Source: Neorhizobium sp. JUb45
GTDB taxonomy: Bacteria > Pseudomonadota > Alphaproteobacteria > Rhizobiales > Rhizobiaceae
Length of the DNA stretch: 64,000 nt
Direction: 5' to 3'
NCBI RefSeq assembly: GCF_004343585.1
Contig: NZ_SLYW01000003.1
Location: forward strand, 558,001 to 622,000
Of the stretch, positions 5,489 to 14,460 are shown piece by piece (within the stretch, counting starts at the first letter, position 1; the number at the start of each line of letters is the position of its first letter). Both the position numbers and the translations under genes were made by a program. Under the pieces are notes generated by a model. The model did no database searches, was not told the origin of the DNA, and saw only the letters and a list, made by a program, of their open reading frames with translations.

Positions 5489-8212
5489 TCAGAATTTAGC
5501 CGTCATGTTAAGGTGAAAAGTGCGGCCGGGAGATGGCATAAGGCCGAGGGTCAGCGCATCCATGTAATAGACATCCGTAACGTTATCGATGGCGACGTCG
5601 ATGTTCACACTGTCGTTCACCTTGTAGCTCGCGAACAGGTCGAGCAAGGTGTACTTCTCCCAGTTAACGACGGTCGTGAAGCCGCCGGTCTCAGCGGTCG
5701 TCATGCTTCCACGACTGCCAACATAGGTAAGACGTCCACCTGCCTCCAGCGCATCGTCCAGCATGCGAACGCCGGCTGTCAGCGTTGCACTTTTGCGAGG
5801 TGGGAGATGCATCTGGGCGTATCCGTTCGGGATGCCTGACGGAAGGCAAGTCAATCCCGCTCTTTGCTCTGTGCAGAATTCGGTTTTGTCGTAGATCGTG
5901 CCACCCAGATCGAAATAGCCCCAGCCGACATCATAGCCGACCGACGCCTCGAACCCGCGAAACAAAGCCCGATCGATATTGCGGACCGACACGTTGGGAT
6001 AGTTCGTGCGCGACAGGTAATCCTTGACGTCATTGTTGAAATAGGACGCCTTGAACCGCAGCTTATCGCCAGGAAGCATCAGGTCTTCCTGAAGGAGATT
6101 GATCCCGATTTCCTTGTTGCGAGAGCGTTCCGGTCGCACCCCGACCAGCGGGCTGGTATCGAACGAAAACCCGGTGGTTGATTCAAACAGGCTGGGAGAG
6201 CGGATCGCCTCTGCATATTTCGTGTAGAACTGCACGCCATCCCATGGTTCGATCGTGGCGCTGATCATCGGCGCCCAACCACTGTTCATCTCCTCATTGT
6301 GCAAGGTCGAGCCGTAGTTGGAGTTGTTGTCGTAGGAATGCGTCCATGTATAGCGTAAAGCTCCGTCGAATTTCAGCCAGTCGAGGGGCTTCCATTCCGC
6401 CGCGGTGAACGCGCTGGCTTCCTTGCGCCAGCCGTCACGTGAGGCCAGGAGGTCATTGGAATCGATATTGACCCTGCCGGATGGCGGCTCGATCGTTTCA
6501 TAGACAAAGGAACCGCCGAACGAGATCCCCAGATCGCCCCATGCCGTGGTCAGTTCTGATGTGTTGACGATGTCGGTGCCATAACGCTTGGCAATATCCC
6601 AGTAGGCCTGGGGTATGTCCATGGTCACACCATTGCCGAAGCTGAATGCATAAGGCGTGAGGATATGGGTATCCGTATCCGTCATCCATATATTGGCTTT
6701 GAGGTCGATCCAGTCGTTCTCCTCCGGGTTCCATTTGTACCCGGCGCGGTAAGTATCGACAGACACTTCGCTGAGCGGGGCCTGGGTTGCCCCATCGAAG
6801 CGCAGGATGACCGAGGGCATCATCTCGCCGAACATGCTATGGTAGCGCATGTAGCTGAGATCGAAAATGTGGCCTCCATCGAGTTCCAGCTTGGATTTCA
6901 GGAGATAGGAGGTGTTGTCCTGCGAGGTATTCAGCACCTCTTCCCCGGCGCGATACCGGTTGAGACCATTGAGAGAGAACACCGTGTAATCGGTGATCTG
7001 TTCAGGCCTGCCGGGACGGCCCGGCCGAATGATCCTGTCAGATGTCTGCGTCAGCTCCGGTGCCCGCCCACGTGTACCGGCATAATAATTGCCGTTCTTG
7101 CGTTTTGCATAGGCCGCCACAACCTCGAGCATGTCGTTGCGCGCAGCAAATGCTACGCTGCCGGAACCGGACTTCGGCGCAAGAAAAGCAGGGCGATCCA
7201 TACCGCTGGCGCTGCCGGATAGCAGGTTGTCGGGTATGGGCTCGATCGTGCATGCCCAATTGCAACCGCTTATGAAACGCGATTTGGACATCGGCGCATA
7301 GCCGCCCGGTGTGCCAACAGCAGGCGGCGATGACATATTGCCCATCATGCCGCCTCTCACCCGCACACCCCAGTTTTTATCGTCCTTGATGATGTCGCCG
7401 GCGTTGATCGTTTCCATACGAACCAACCCGCCGGTTGCTCCGACACCGTAAACACTCGCGGATGGTCCCTTCTCGATGACCGCGCCGCCGATCATATCTG
7501 GGTCGACGTAATTGCGAGACGCCACGCCGGAATAACCACGGTAGACGGTATTCTGTTGCACCGTGCCATCGATGACGACAGGCACACGGCCAAATCCCTG
7601 CATGCCGCGGACGTTCACATCCACGGCGCCGCTGTTGCGGTTGTCTCCGGTCAGAACGCCCGGCGTACCCTTGATGAAATCGCCGGCAGACGAACCGCGA
7701 AAACGCTGCACCTTCTGTTCATCCAGAAATGCACTGCTGCCGGGTGTCCGATAATTGGCGTCCTCGTCCGCCAGGCCACCCAGCGTGGCAATGCGGTTTT
7801 TGGCAGTCGTGACCGAGATTGTGTCGAGCAGGGTCGAACCATCTGCAGCAACGCCACCATTGGCGGCCGTAGGATCAATAATCGTCACGGTGTTTGGCTC
7901 GGTGAACCGGTAAACCAGCCCGGTTCCGTCAAGCAACCTGTCCAGTGCCTGCTGCGGTGTGAACTGTCCTGAAATACCATTCGTTCTTTTGCCGCGAACG
8001 AGATCGGCCGGATACAGAATTTGCAATCCTGCGCTATCACCTAATCTCGATATTGCAGTGCCCAGAACTCCCGCCGGGATTCTGTGAACGATGGCCTGTT
8101 GTCCAACATCTTGCGCCTGAGCCGCGGGGATGGCGACTGTTGTCAAGAGTATGAGCCCGAGACTACCCAGACCCAACCTCAACCGATTAGGCTTTTGCGA
8201 CTTGTTTTTCAT
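5489..8212 (-). CDS. TonB-dependent transducer with N-terminal STN domain (FecA type), about 907 aa
   Basis: This is an outer-membrane receptor that takes up iron chelate or heme and signals its occupancy inward. A signal peptide ends at AQA. The STN signalling domain follows (about residues 40-120, GTAISRLGDSAGLQILYPADLV), then the plug with RGMQGFGRVPVVIDG. A long beta-barrel ends in ...LNMTAKF with the terminal Phe needed for barrel assembly. The SASVYGVGATGGLVRMET segment of the plug resembles heme or hydroxamate receptors. The start at 8212 (MKNKSQ) gives a good signal peptide; an ATG at 8239 is an alternative. It is the last gene of a FecI-FecR-receptor set, so it should be induced by its own ligand. 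The ligand is not determinable here. Confidence 0.92.
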   Translation of the reverse strand: MKNKSQKPNRLRLGLGSLGLILLTTVAIPAAQAQDVGQQAIVHRIPAGVLGTAISRLGDSAGLQILYPADLVRGKRTNGISGQFTPQQALDRLLDGTGLVYRFTEPNTVTIIDPTAANGGVAADGSTLLDTISVTTAKNRIATLGGLADEDANYRTPGSSAFLDEQKVQRFRGSSAGDFIKGTPGVLTGDNRNSGAVDVNVRGMQGFGRVPVVIDGTVQQNTVYRGYSGVASRNYVDPDMIGGAVIEKGPSASVYGVGATGGLVRMETINAGDIIKDDKNWGVRVRGGMMGNMSSPPAVGTPGGYAPMSKSRFISGCNWACTIEPIPDNLLSGSASGMDRPAFLAPKSGSGSVAFAARNDMLEVVAAYAKRKNGNYYAGTRGRAPELTQTSDRIIRPGRPGRPEQITDYTVFSLNGLNRYRAGEEVLNTSQDNTSYLLKSKLELDGGHIFDLSYMRYHSMFGEMMPSVILRFDGATQAPLSEVSVDTYRAGYKWNPEENDWIDLKANIWMTDTDTHILTPYAFSFGNGVTMDIPQAYWDIAKRYGTDIVNTSELTTAWGDLGISFGGSFVYETIEPPSGRVNIDSNDLLASRDGWRKEASAFTAAEWKPLDWLKFDGALRYTWTHSYDNNSNYGSTLHNEEMNSGWAPMISATIEPWDGVQFYTKYAEAIRSPSLFESTTGFSFDTSPLVGVRPERSRNKEIGINLLQEDLMLPGDKLRFKASYFNNDVKDYLSRTNYPNVSVRNIDRALFRGFEASVGYDVGWGYFDLGGTIYDKTEFCTEQRAGLTCLPSGIPNGYAQMHLPPRKSATLTAGVRMLDDALEAGGRLTYVGSRGSMTTAETGGFTTVVNWEKYTLLDLFASYKVNDSVNIDVAIDNVTDVYYMDALTLGLMPSPGRTFHLNMTAKF

Positions 8213-8356
8213 TGCCCCGTCAAACTCCTGCTTGCCCATCGCGACCGTGCTTTTCGGTCACTCTTGACAAAGACGGATTTCGATACGGAGCAACTCACCC
8301 ACAAAGTTGAAAATATTTGTCATGATTTGTTCAGGACACCCGCCTCGATCGCAGGA

Positions 8357-9325
8357 TCACGCAGGGCGTAGCAAAATCAGATAGGGCGTCAGCGCCAATG
8401 TTTTCACCGGCAGGGTTTGCGTAATGGCTTCCAGCACACGGTCTGGCCGGGTCACGTCAAATATGCCGCTGACACGCAGAGTTTGCAGGTCGCTACCCAC
8501 CACTCTGATGATACCCCGGCGATAGCGGTTCAAGTCGCTGACCACCTGACCCAGAGGGACATCTTCGAAGATCAGTTTTCCGCGCTGCCACGCGATTTCC
8601 GTTTCGCTATCGACAGTCGTCACGGCTCCCAGACCAGCATGGTCGTAGCTAATTTTTTCTCCGGCATTGAGGATCGCCGAACTGGCGCCGGGATATGATA
8701 CCGATACCCGGCTTTCCATAACGATCACAGTGATCGTGTCCGCGCTGCTGTGAACCACGAACTCGGTGCCGAGTGCGGTCGCGTGACCATTCCTCGCGAT
8801 GACCGAAAACGGTCTGCCTGCGTCTTTGGCAACCTTGAAAAAGGCGCGACCTCTCAAAAGGTGCAGATTGCGCGCTGTGTTGGAAAAATCCACACCAATT
8901 GCGGTATCGGCATCCATGTCGATGACAGAGCCGTCATCGAGCGTAATGCTCCTGCGCTCGGCAACGGATGTCGCGTAATCGCTGGTGAGAATATCAGGCA
9001 ATCCGTGAACAGTCGCAAAACCTGCGGCGAGCGCGGCTGCGGCCCCGCCTGCCAGAAACGATCTGCGTCCAACAACAACGCGACCTTGTCGTCGGGCGAT
9101 GGACAACCGCTTCCTTGGATCCGCAATGTCATCCATGTCGGTCCACATCGCAGAAAGCTTCAGATATTGCCGCGCATTCTCGTGACAGACCGACATCCAG
9201 GCTTCGTGAGCCTGATAATCTTCTGCACTGACATCGTCCGATCGCAGCCGCGCGAACCAGGCAGCGGCCTCTTCCATTGATGCCCTGCGGCCAGTGTCGT
9301 TCGGTTGTGCCATGATGGTTACCAT
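8357..9325 (-). CDS. FecR-family anti-sigma regulator, about 322 aa
   Basis: A single-pass inner-membrane protein links the receptor STN domain to the ECF sigma factor. The cytoplasmic DUF4880-like part comes first (EEAAAWFARLRSDDVSAEDY). RRSFLAGGAAAALAAGF near residue 90 follows, a twin-arginine motif next to the membrane segment. The periplasmic FecR domain has RSITLDDGSVIDMDADTAI and LLRGRAFFKVAKDAGRPF. The C-terminal part (LGQVVSDLNRYRRG) is the STN-interacting region. Several in-frame starts exist (GTG at 9346, ATG at 9325 and 9313), none with a strong ribosome site. It lies between fecI-type and receptor genes, in the usual order. Confidence 0.92.
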   Translation of the reverse strand: MVTIMAQPNDTGRRASMEEAAAWFARLRSDDVSAEDYQAHEAWMSVCHENARQYLKLSAMWTDMDDIADPRKRLSIARRQGRVVVGRRSFLAGGAAAALAAGFATVHGLPDILTSDYATSVAERRSITLDDGSVIDMDADTAIGVDFSNTARNLHLLRGRAFFKVAKDAGRPFSVIARNGHATALGTEFVVHSSADTITVIVMESRVSVSYPGASSAILNAGEKISYDHAGLGAVTTVDSETEIAWQRGKLIFEDVPLGQVVSDLNRYRRGIIRVVGSDLQTLRVSGIFDVTRPDRVLEAITQTLPVKTLALTPYLILLRPA

Positions 9326-9436
9326 CTTTTTGGATGTGTCGGGCACGCAATACTGCCGTTCATTGAGAGCACGCTCTGTATTGAGACGTTTCCGGGCGTC
9401 GTCTGCCTCACCCTCGTCGACATTTTTTCCATATTG

Positions 9437-9949
9437 CTAATCCAACAGCCCATCGAGGCGATCACGACAACGGACCAGCGCCTTCATCATCAGCTTTTCG
9501 ACGGCGCTTTTGCTAATTCCAAGCTGTATCGCGATATCGCCGTAACTCATTCCATCGAATTTGTGCATGATAAATACCTGACGTTGCCGATCAGGCAGCT
9601 CGCGGACAGCTTTCTCAAGTATCAGCATACGCTGGCGGTAGTCCGCTTCATGTTCCGGCGAAGGGCGATCCTCTGTCACATCGGGCATGACGTCGCCGGA
9701 CATGTACCGTTCTCGCGCCGCGGCACTACGAACACGATCTTTCGCCAGATTATCCGCAAGGCGATAGAGATAGGAACGGGGATTACCGATTACCGCATCG
9801 GCCGGAATTTTCTGGAGTTTCAGGTATGTATCCTGAAGAATGTCATCGACATCAGAACTGCGTCCGAACCGTCGTGCCAGATGCCTGGCGAGATCACTGT
9901 AGCCGGTCAGAAGTATATGCAGGATAATTTTTTTGTTGCTGTCCGTCAT
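9437..9949 (-). CDS. ECF sigma factor, FecI type, about 170 aa
   Basis: Region 2 is DVDDILQDTYLKLQK, followed by NPRSYLYRLADNLAKDRVRS. Region 4 is the helix-turn-helix LPDRQRQVFIMHKFDGMSYGDIA followed by LGISKSAVEKLMMKAL. The protein should direct RNA polymerase to the receptor promoter when the ligand is bound. The ATG at 9949 is preferred; an in-frame GTG lies at 9968-9970. The first gene of the sigma/anti-sigma/receptor set, it is separated from FecR by about 110 bases. Like other FecI genes its own promoter may be iron-controlled, but no clear box was found upstream. Confidence 0.93.
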   Translation of the reverse strand: MTDSNKKIILHILLTGYSDLARHLARRFGRSSDVDDILQDTYLKLQKIPADAVIGNPRSYLYRLADNLAKDRVRSAAARERYMSGDVMPDVTEDRPSPEHEADYRQRMLILEKAVRELPDRQRQVFIMHKFDGMSYGDIAIQLGISKSAVEKLMMKALVRCRDRLDGLLD

Positions 9950-10469
9950 GCCGGCTGAGTCATTTGTCACGAAGCCGTCAAACCTCAGATCGGATCGTCA
10001 TTCTGGAGGCGGCAACAAGAGCTGGAATGACCACAAACAAGAAAACAATGCAATATATATGATTGAATTAGTCATGTTTTTTGACGCCAAAGAAGCAGCT
10101 TCATTGGCCATCAAGCGCAAATAGTGTCGATCGGCCCTTTGATTGCGGGCTTGGTCAAGTCTGCTTTGTCTGTGCCGGGATCATGGTCCTTTTCGAGATC
10201 ATGGCCTTGCTCTGAGCCAGTCCCTCACCTCGCCCGAAACGGCATCAACATCGATCCAGAGGAAGCGGTTTCCCGCTTTCTGCCGCGCCCAATCATATTG
10301 CCTCATCCAGAAGTGCGACTGTGCCCAGCCCCAATTACGGTCGGGGCGAAAGCCTGTGGAGATCTACAAAAGCCTGCGCCTTGATTGCGTCTGCCTTCGT
10401 AGGGAACAGACGTTCTAAACATCGATAATTCAAGATCGGCTCCAAGCCCTGCGGCCTGACGGCAATTCA
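9950..10469. other. Intergenic stretch with an orphan coding fragment
   Basis: Between the sigma-factor gene and the FMN-binding-protein gene. Its right part holds the coding-like fragment listed separately at 10199-10360. Elsewhere no convincing gene, RNA or terminator was seen. The AT-rich section around 10040-10090 may hold the sigma-factor promoter. Confidence 0.4.
10199..10360 (-). pseudogene. Orphan C-terminal coding fragment, unrecognised
   Basis: One minus-strand frame reads GFRPDRNWGWAQSHFWMRQY followed by DWARQKAGNRFLWIDVDAVSG and ends at a TGA at 10201-10199. Composition and codon use look like genuine protein (Trp-rich, balanced), yet upstream the frame is closed by a TAG with no plausible start. 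It is read as the 3' end of a lost gene. I do not recognise the family. Confidence 0.3.
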
Positions 10470-11093
10470 TCATCTTGCAGAATTATCCAGTCGTGCACGC
10501 AGGGTTGCGTTTTCGGTTTCCAGTTGCAGCAAACGTTCACGAAGAGGAGTGACCGCCTGCTCAATCTGCTGTTCGGTGTAGCGCGGGGTGATGTGCTGCG
10601 GGCAATTCCAATCGAATGCCTCCAGGCGAAGTTTGAAGACCCGCTCCGCCCTTCCCTTGTAAGTCGGGTCGGAGACCAGCTCCGTGAGTTCCGGCTCGGC
10701 ATCGAGCGACAGTCGCTCCACATGCGCATAGATTTTAAGCCGCGCACGCCTGGCATAATCCATCAGGAACAGACAGGCGCGATCGTTCACGGCAAGATTG
10801 CCGGCACTGATATACTGGCGATTGCCGCGATAATCCGCGAACGCCATCGTTCTTTCATCGACCACCTTGAGGAAACCGGCCTTGCCCCCACGGTGCTGCA
10901 CATATGGCCAACCCGTTTCAGAGACCGACGCCATGTAAAAACTGTCGCGTGAGGCGATGAACGCGATCTCATTCTCACTGAGCGTGTCTGAAGGACGGTC
11001 GTGATCACCCAGCCATATCTGCTCCACGCTCATGTCCGCCTGAGCGGCCCGCACGCTCGGGGTCACAGCAACCTCAAGGAAATGATAGGGCAT
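10470..11093 (-). CDS. Pyridoxamine 5'-phosphate oxidase-like FMN-binding protein, 207 aa
   Basis: This is a split-barrel flavin protein of the PNPOx-like family. Visible features are FIASRDSFYMASVSETGWPY and VQHRGGKAGFLKVVDE, the barrel strands that cradle FMN, then FADYRGNRQYISAGNL and DRACLFLMDYARRARLKIYA. The tail (TPLRERLLQLETENATLRAR) is predicted coiled coil. Members of this family reduce or bind small electrophiles; true pyridoxamine phosphate oxidase residues are not conserved. It lies 109 bases downstream of the MBL-fold gene on the same strand and may be co-transcribed with it. Specific substrate unknown. Confidence 0.88.
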   Translation of the reverse strand: MPYHFLEVAVTPSVRAAQADMSVEQIWLGDHDRPSDTLSENEIAFIASRDSFYMASVSETGWPYVQHRGGKAGFLKVVDERTMAFADYRGNRQYISAGNLAVNDRACLFLMDYARRARLKIYAHVERLSLDAEPELTELVSDPTYKGRAERVFKLRLEAFDWNCPQHITPRYTEQQIEQAVTPLRERLLQLETENATLRARLDNSAR

Positions 11094-11202
11094 GCGCAGT
11101 CTCCGTGATGCTGCGGACCCGCATGGCTTCCTGGCGATGCGGGTCCGGCTTAATGTTGCCGCTAGATTTCAATCTCCGGCAAGTCCGGCTTTCAGAATTG
11201 TA

Positions 11203-12189
11203 TCAGTCTTGCAACGCCCAGTCTGCGGTCTGCCAACGCAGTTCGCCACGATCGGCGACCACGCGGCCAAGGCCGGGAAATGGCATGTGCGTGGCGGCGA
11301 TAAGCGCCCCTTCCGATGCGGCACGCGGAAAGAAGCGGTCGCGCATGGCCTGGGCCGCGGCACGGTCCTGCTCGAACAGGAAAAATACATCGGTCGCCAC
11401 CGGATGCACGACCGGAAAGATCATGTCCGAAACCATGATCAGGCTCTTTCTGCCGTCTTCGATCCGCACGCCGATATGGCCGGGTGTATGGCCCGTCAGG
11501 TCCACGATCGAAACGCCCGGCGAAATCTCGCGCTCTCCGTCTATCGCCTGGAGCCTCGGATACAGCCTCGCGACCTCCTCCGCCATCTTGAAGCTGGGCT
11601 GCAGAAAATCAGGCGCACCGTTGCGTTTTGCCGGATCGGTCCAATGGGTGACATCGCGGCGATCGATATAGATCTCTGCTCCGGGATAATTGTTCTTGCC
11701 TCCCAGAACCAACCCACCCATGTGATCCTGATGCATATGCGTCACGATGACCGCATCGATCTGATCGGGCGTCAATCCAAGTGCGGCGAGTGCCTGCGGC
11801 AGGTGCCCGGTCTCCCCGATCGAACCCGCAGCACCGGCATCGATGAGGATGCGGCGCTGGCCATCCTCGACCAGATACTGGTTGAAGAGGAACCGAACCC
11901 CGCTCGGCCGGGCGGTAAACTGTGCTTTCGCAGCCTTCTCGACCTCGGGCGCGGAACGTCCCGGAAAATAGTCGTATGGCATATCCGCATGACCGTCCGT
12001 CAACGCGGTCACGGTGAACCGGCCGATGCGGATCTGCGCAAACGGGGTTACCGCAACAGGCGTGCCGGCAGCAACCTGCTTTGCTGCCTGGGCGGGCGAA
12101 CTGCCCAGCAGGCTTCCACCGATAAGGCTACCGCCGACAAGGCCGAGAGGCAGGGCGCTGGTAAAGGCGCGGCGTGAAAGTTGAGACAT
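11203..12189 (-). CDS. Tat-exported metallo-beta-lactamase-fold hydrolase, 328 aa
   Basis: The N-terminus SRRAFTSALPLGLVGGS is a twin-arginine signal ending near SPAQAA, so a periplasmic location is expected. The metal site is VTHMHQDHMGG (HxHxDH pattern), with further ligands in GHTPGHIG and in a late His (IAATHMPFPG). This combination fits the glyoxalase II/lactonase/quorum-quenching-type branch of the MBL superfamily. Length is usual. It is followed by the FMN-binding protein on the same strand and is divergent from the PAS kinase. Whether it hydrolyses lactones, esters or something else cannot be told from sequence. Given the lactone-type signal genes 9 kb away, lactonase activity is worth a test, though the link is only proximity. 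Confidence 0.9.
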   Translation of the reverse strand: MSQLSRRAFTSALPLGLVGGSLIGGSLLGSSPAQAAKQVAAGTPVAVTPFAQIRIGRFTVTALTDGHADMPYDYFPGRSAPEVEKAAKAQFTARPSGVRFLFNQYLVEDGQRRILIDAGAAGSIGETGHLPQALAALGLTPDQIDAVIVTHMHQDHMGGLVLGGKNNYPGAEIYIDRRDVTHWTDPAKRNGAPDFLQPSFKMAEEVARLYPRLQAIDGEREISPGVSIVDLTGHTPGHIGVRIEDGRKSLIMVSDMIFPVVHPVATDVFFLFEQDRAAAQAMRDRFFPRAASEGALIAATHMPFPGLGRVVADRGELRWQTADWALQD

Positions 12190-12552
12190 GACGTCTTCCT
12201 CCTGATCCGTTGATCGATATTGTCAGCTTTGCGCTGTTACGGTTTCGGCTGCGGTTCTGATGATCGCGCAGACATCGTGCGGCGGCGTCAGCATCACCGC
12301 GTGGCTGCTTCGCGTCAGGCATGGCAAAAAGCACGCATGGTGTGCGCTGATCGCCCCGTATCCGTCGGCGTCCAAGCACTGCTTTCACGGTATGAGTAGG
12401 TCGGTGGATGCCCGCTCGCAATTGCGATCTAGGTCATACGCAGCTAGACGGAGGCACTGCAAAAATAGACTTTCGTCTATCAATCTTGCCTAACGCCTCG
12501 ACGAGAAAACGCGTAGTTTTCAGCCCGTGCCGGCGACGCGAAGCACTGGGGA
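12190..12552. other. Divergent promoter region between MBL-fold gene and PAS kinase
   Basis: A 363-base gap. No credible gene was found: the plus and minus open frames here lack ribosome sites and family features. It must hold the promoters of both divergent genes. No strong palindrome was noticed. Confidence 0.5.
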
Positions 12553-14460
12553 ATGGACTTGGAAAAGCAGCAGGACTTCGACGCGATCATCGACCTCATA
12601 CCGGCAATGGCATGGTCTACGACGTCTGATGGAATGCTCGACTTCGCCAATCAGCACTTTCTTGAATATATCGGCATGTCGCTTGCCGACATTGCGGGCG
12701 AAAATTTCTACCGGCTCTTTCACCCCGATGACGTAGATCACCTGGGCTCGCAGTGGCGGAGCATCATGATTTCGAAGACGGGAAGAGAAGTCGAAGGGCG
12801 GATAAGACGCGCCGATGGAGACTATCGCTGGTGCAGTCTCCGGCAGAAGCCCAAGCTCGACCATGACGGAAATGTCGCCAGGTGGTATGGTGTCGTCCTT
12901 GATATTGAAGATCGAAAACAGGCCGAAAATGCTCTGAAAGAGACAAAATCGGCACTGGCGGCCAGTGAAGAAAACCTAAGACTCATCATCAATTCGCTTC
13001 CTGTTCTCGTATGGTCGGCGCGCCCTGACGGCAGTGCCGATTTCGTCAACAAAAGCTGGCTGGATTACGCTGGACTGCCGGCTGAACGGATCCTCGATTG
13101 GGGATTTCTCGATCTTTATCACCCCGATGATATTCCCGGGATGGTGGAAATCTGGAAGCGTGATCTCGCGCATTCGGATCATACGCAGCTGAAAGGCCGA
13201 ATTCGAGGACGGGACGGACAATACCGCTGGTTCTATTTTTCCGGCCGGAAGCTGACGGATGCCAACGGCGTCGTCCGCTGGTTCGGCGTCAATATCGACA
13301 TCGAGAACCTCCAGTTTGCGGAAAATGCCCTCAGGGAAAGTGAGACAGCGCTCAGGGAGAGCGAACATAAGCTCAACCTCATCATCAATACTATCCCTGC
13401 CATGGCGTGGTCATGTACGTCGGATGGGCAGCTTGAGTATTGGAACAAGAACCTTATCGATTTCGTCGGCCTGCCTTTTGAGGAAATCGTCGGCTTTGGT
13501 TTTTATCGCATGTTCCATCCTGATGACGTCGAACGTATGCGAACAAGTTGGGAGGACGTGGTCGCCACCAGGCAACCCAACCCGGTAGACGCCCGCATCA
13601 GGCGGTTCGACGGTGAGTACAGGTGGTTTAATCTTCGGCAAAGTCCTTTGCTGGATGCGCAGGGCAATGTTGTCCGCTGGTATGGCATTGTGGTCGACAT
13701 CGAAGACCGCAAGCGCGCCGAGGAATCCTTGCGGCAAAGCCAAAGCCACCTCGCGCAGGTCACCCGTGTTACGACGATCGGCGAACTCGCGGTTTCGATT
13801 GCGCACGAGATCAATCAGCCACTCATGGCAGCCGTAACCAATGCTGGAACATGCCTCCGCTGGCTGCAAGATGGACACACGGATCTTGAACAGGCCCGTT
13901 TGGCAGCGGAGCGGGTCGTGACGGATGGGCATCGTGCCGGCGAGATCGTCACCAGCATACGTGCGATGGCCCAAAAGTCTCCTGCGCGGATGGAGAAAAC
14001 CGATTTCAAGAAAGCGCTCGGCGACGTGCTTTTTCTTTTGCGGGAAGAGTTGCAATCGCGAGGCCTGCAGGTCGCTCTGGATCTGACTCCGGAACCTGTC
14101 GATATTCTCGGTGATCGCACCCAGCTTCAGCAGGTCCTTCTCAATCTGATCATGAACGGCGCCGAGGCAACACCGCAAGGTTCAGAAGCCGTCATCAGGG
14201 TCGCGTGCAGGCGTGGCAATGAAGGCGAAGTCGAGGTTCGCGTTTCCGACACCGGCAAAGGGATACCGCCCGAACAGCTCGACCGCGTGTTCGAGCCGTT
14301 CTTCACCACGAAATCCGATGGGATAGGAATGGGGCTGTCGATCTGCCGTTCCATCGTCGAAGCACACGGAGGGCGCATCTGGGCGACAGCCAATCATCCG
14401 CACGGAAGCTCATTCCTGTTCACGCTATCCCGCTTCAAGGAGACGGCCGTTGATCGATGA
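12553..14460 (+). CDS. Sensor histidine kinase with three PAS domains, 635 aa
   Basis: No membrane segment or signal peptide is visible, so this is a soluble sensor. Three PAS/PAC units follow one another (about residues 5-125, 138-258, 268-390). Each has the IPAMAW / LPVLVW opening, the HPDDV/HPDDI core and the closing RWYGVVLDIEDRKQAE pattern. The dimerisation/phosphoacceptor helix has SIAHEINQPL with His418. The ATPase part has LLNLIMNGAEA (N box), DTGKGIPP (about 566) and FEPFFTTKSDGIGMGLS. This is the FixL/TodS-like HPK4 class. Its last 11 bases overlap the response-regulator gene, so they form one operon. Ligand unknown; no heme-binding His typical of FixL was identified. Confidence 0.94.
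   Translation: MDLEKQQDFDAIIDLIPAMAWSTTSDGMLDFANQHFLEYIGMSLADIAGENFYRLFHPDDVDHLGSQWRSIMISKTGREVEGRIRRADGDYRWCSLRQKPKLDHDGNVARWYGVVLDIEDRKQAENALKETKSALAASEENLRLIINSLPVLVWSARPDGSADFVNKSWLDYAGLPAERILDWGFLDLYHPDDIPGMVEIWKRDLAHSDHTQLKGRIRGRDGQYRWFYFSGRKLTDANGVVRWFGVNIDIENLQFAENALRESETALRESEHKLNLIINTIPAMAWSCTSDGQLEYWNKNLIDFVGLPFEEIVGFGFYRMFHPDDVERMRTSWEDVVATRQPNPVDARIRRFDGEYRWFNLRQSPLLDAQGNVVRWYGIVVDIEDRKRAEESLRQSQSHLAQVTRVTTIGELAVSIAHEINQPLMAAVTNAGTCLRWLQDGHTDLEQARLAAERVVTDGHRAGEIVTSIRAMAQKSPARMEKTDFKKALGDVLFLLREELQSRGLQVALDLTPEPVDILGDRTQLQQVLLNLIMNGAEATPQGSEAVIRVACRRGNEGEVEVRVSDTGKGIPPEQLDRVFEPFFTTKSDGIGMGLSICRSIVEAHGGRIWATANHPHGSSFLFTLSRFKETAVDR

Noticed and set aside
5341..5499. Short plus-strand frame of 52 codons after the ArsR gene
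   Set aside because: No family features and overlaps the end of the TonB receptor. The adjacent DNA forms a hairpin instead.
10124..10418. Two overlapping plus-strand frames near 10.1-10.4 kb
   Set aside because: No ribosome site, and the opposite strand in part of the interval reads as a better protein fragment.
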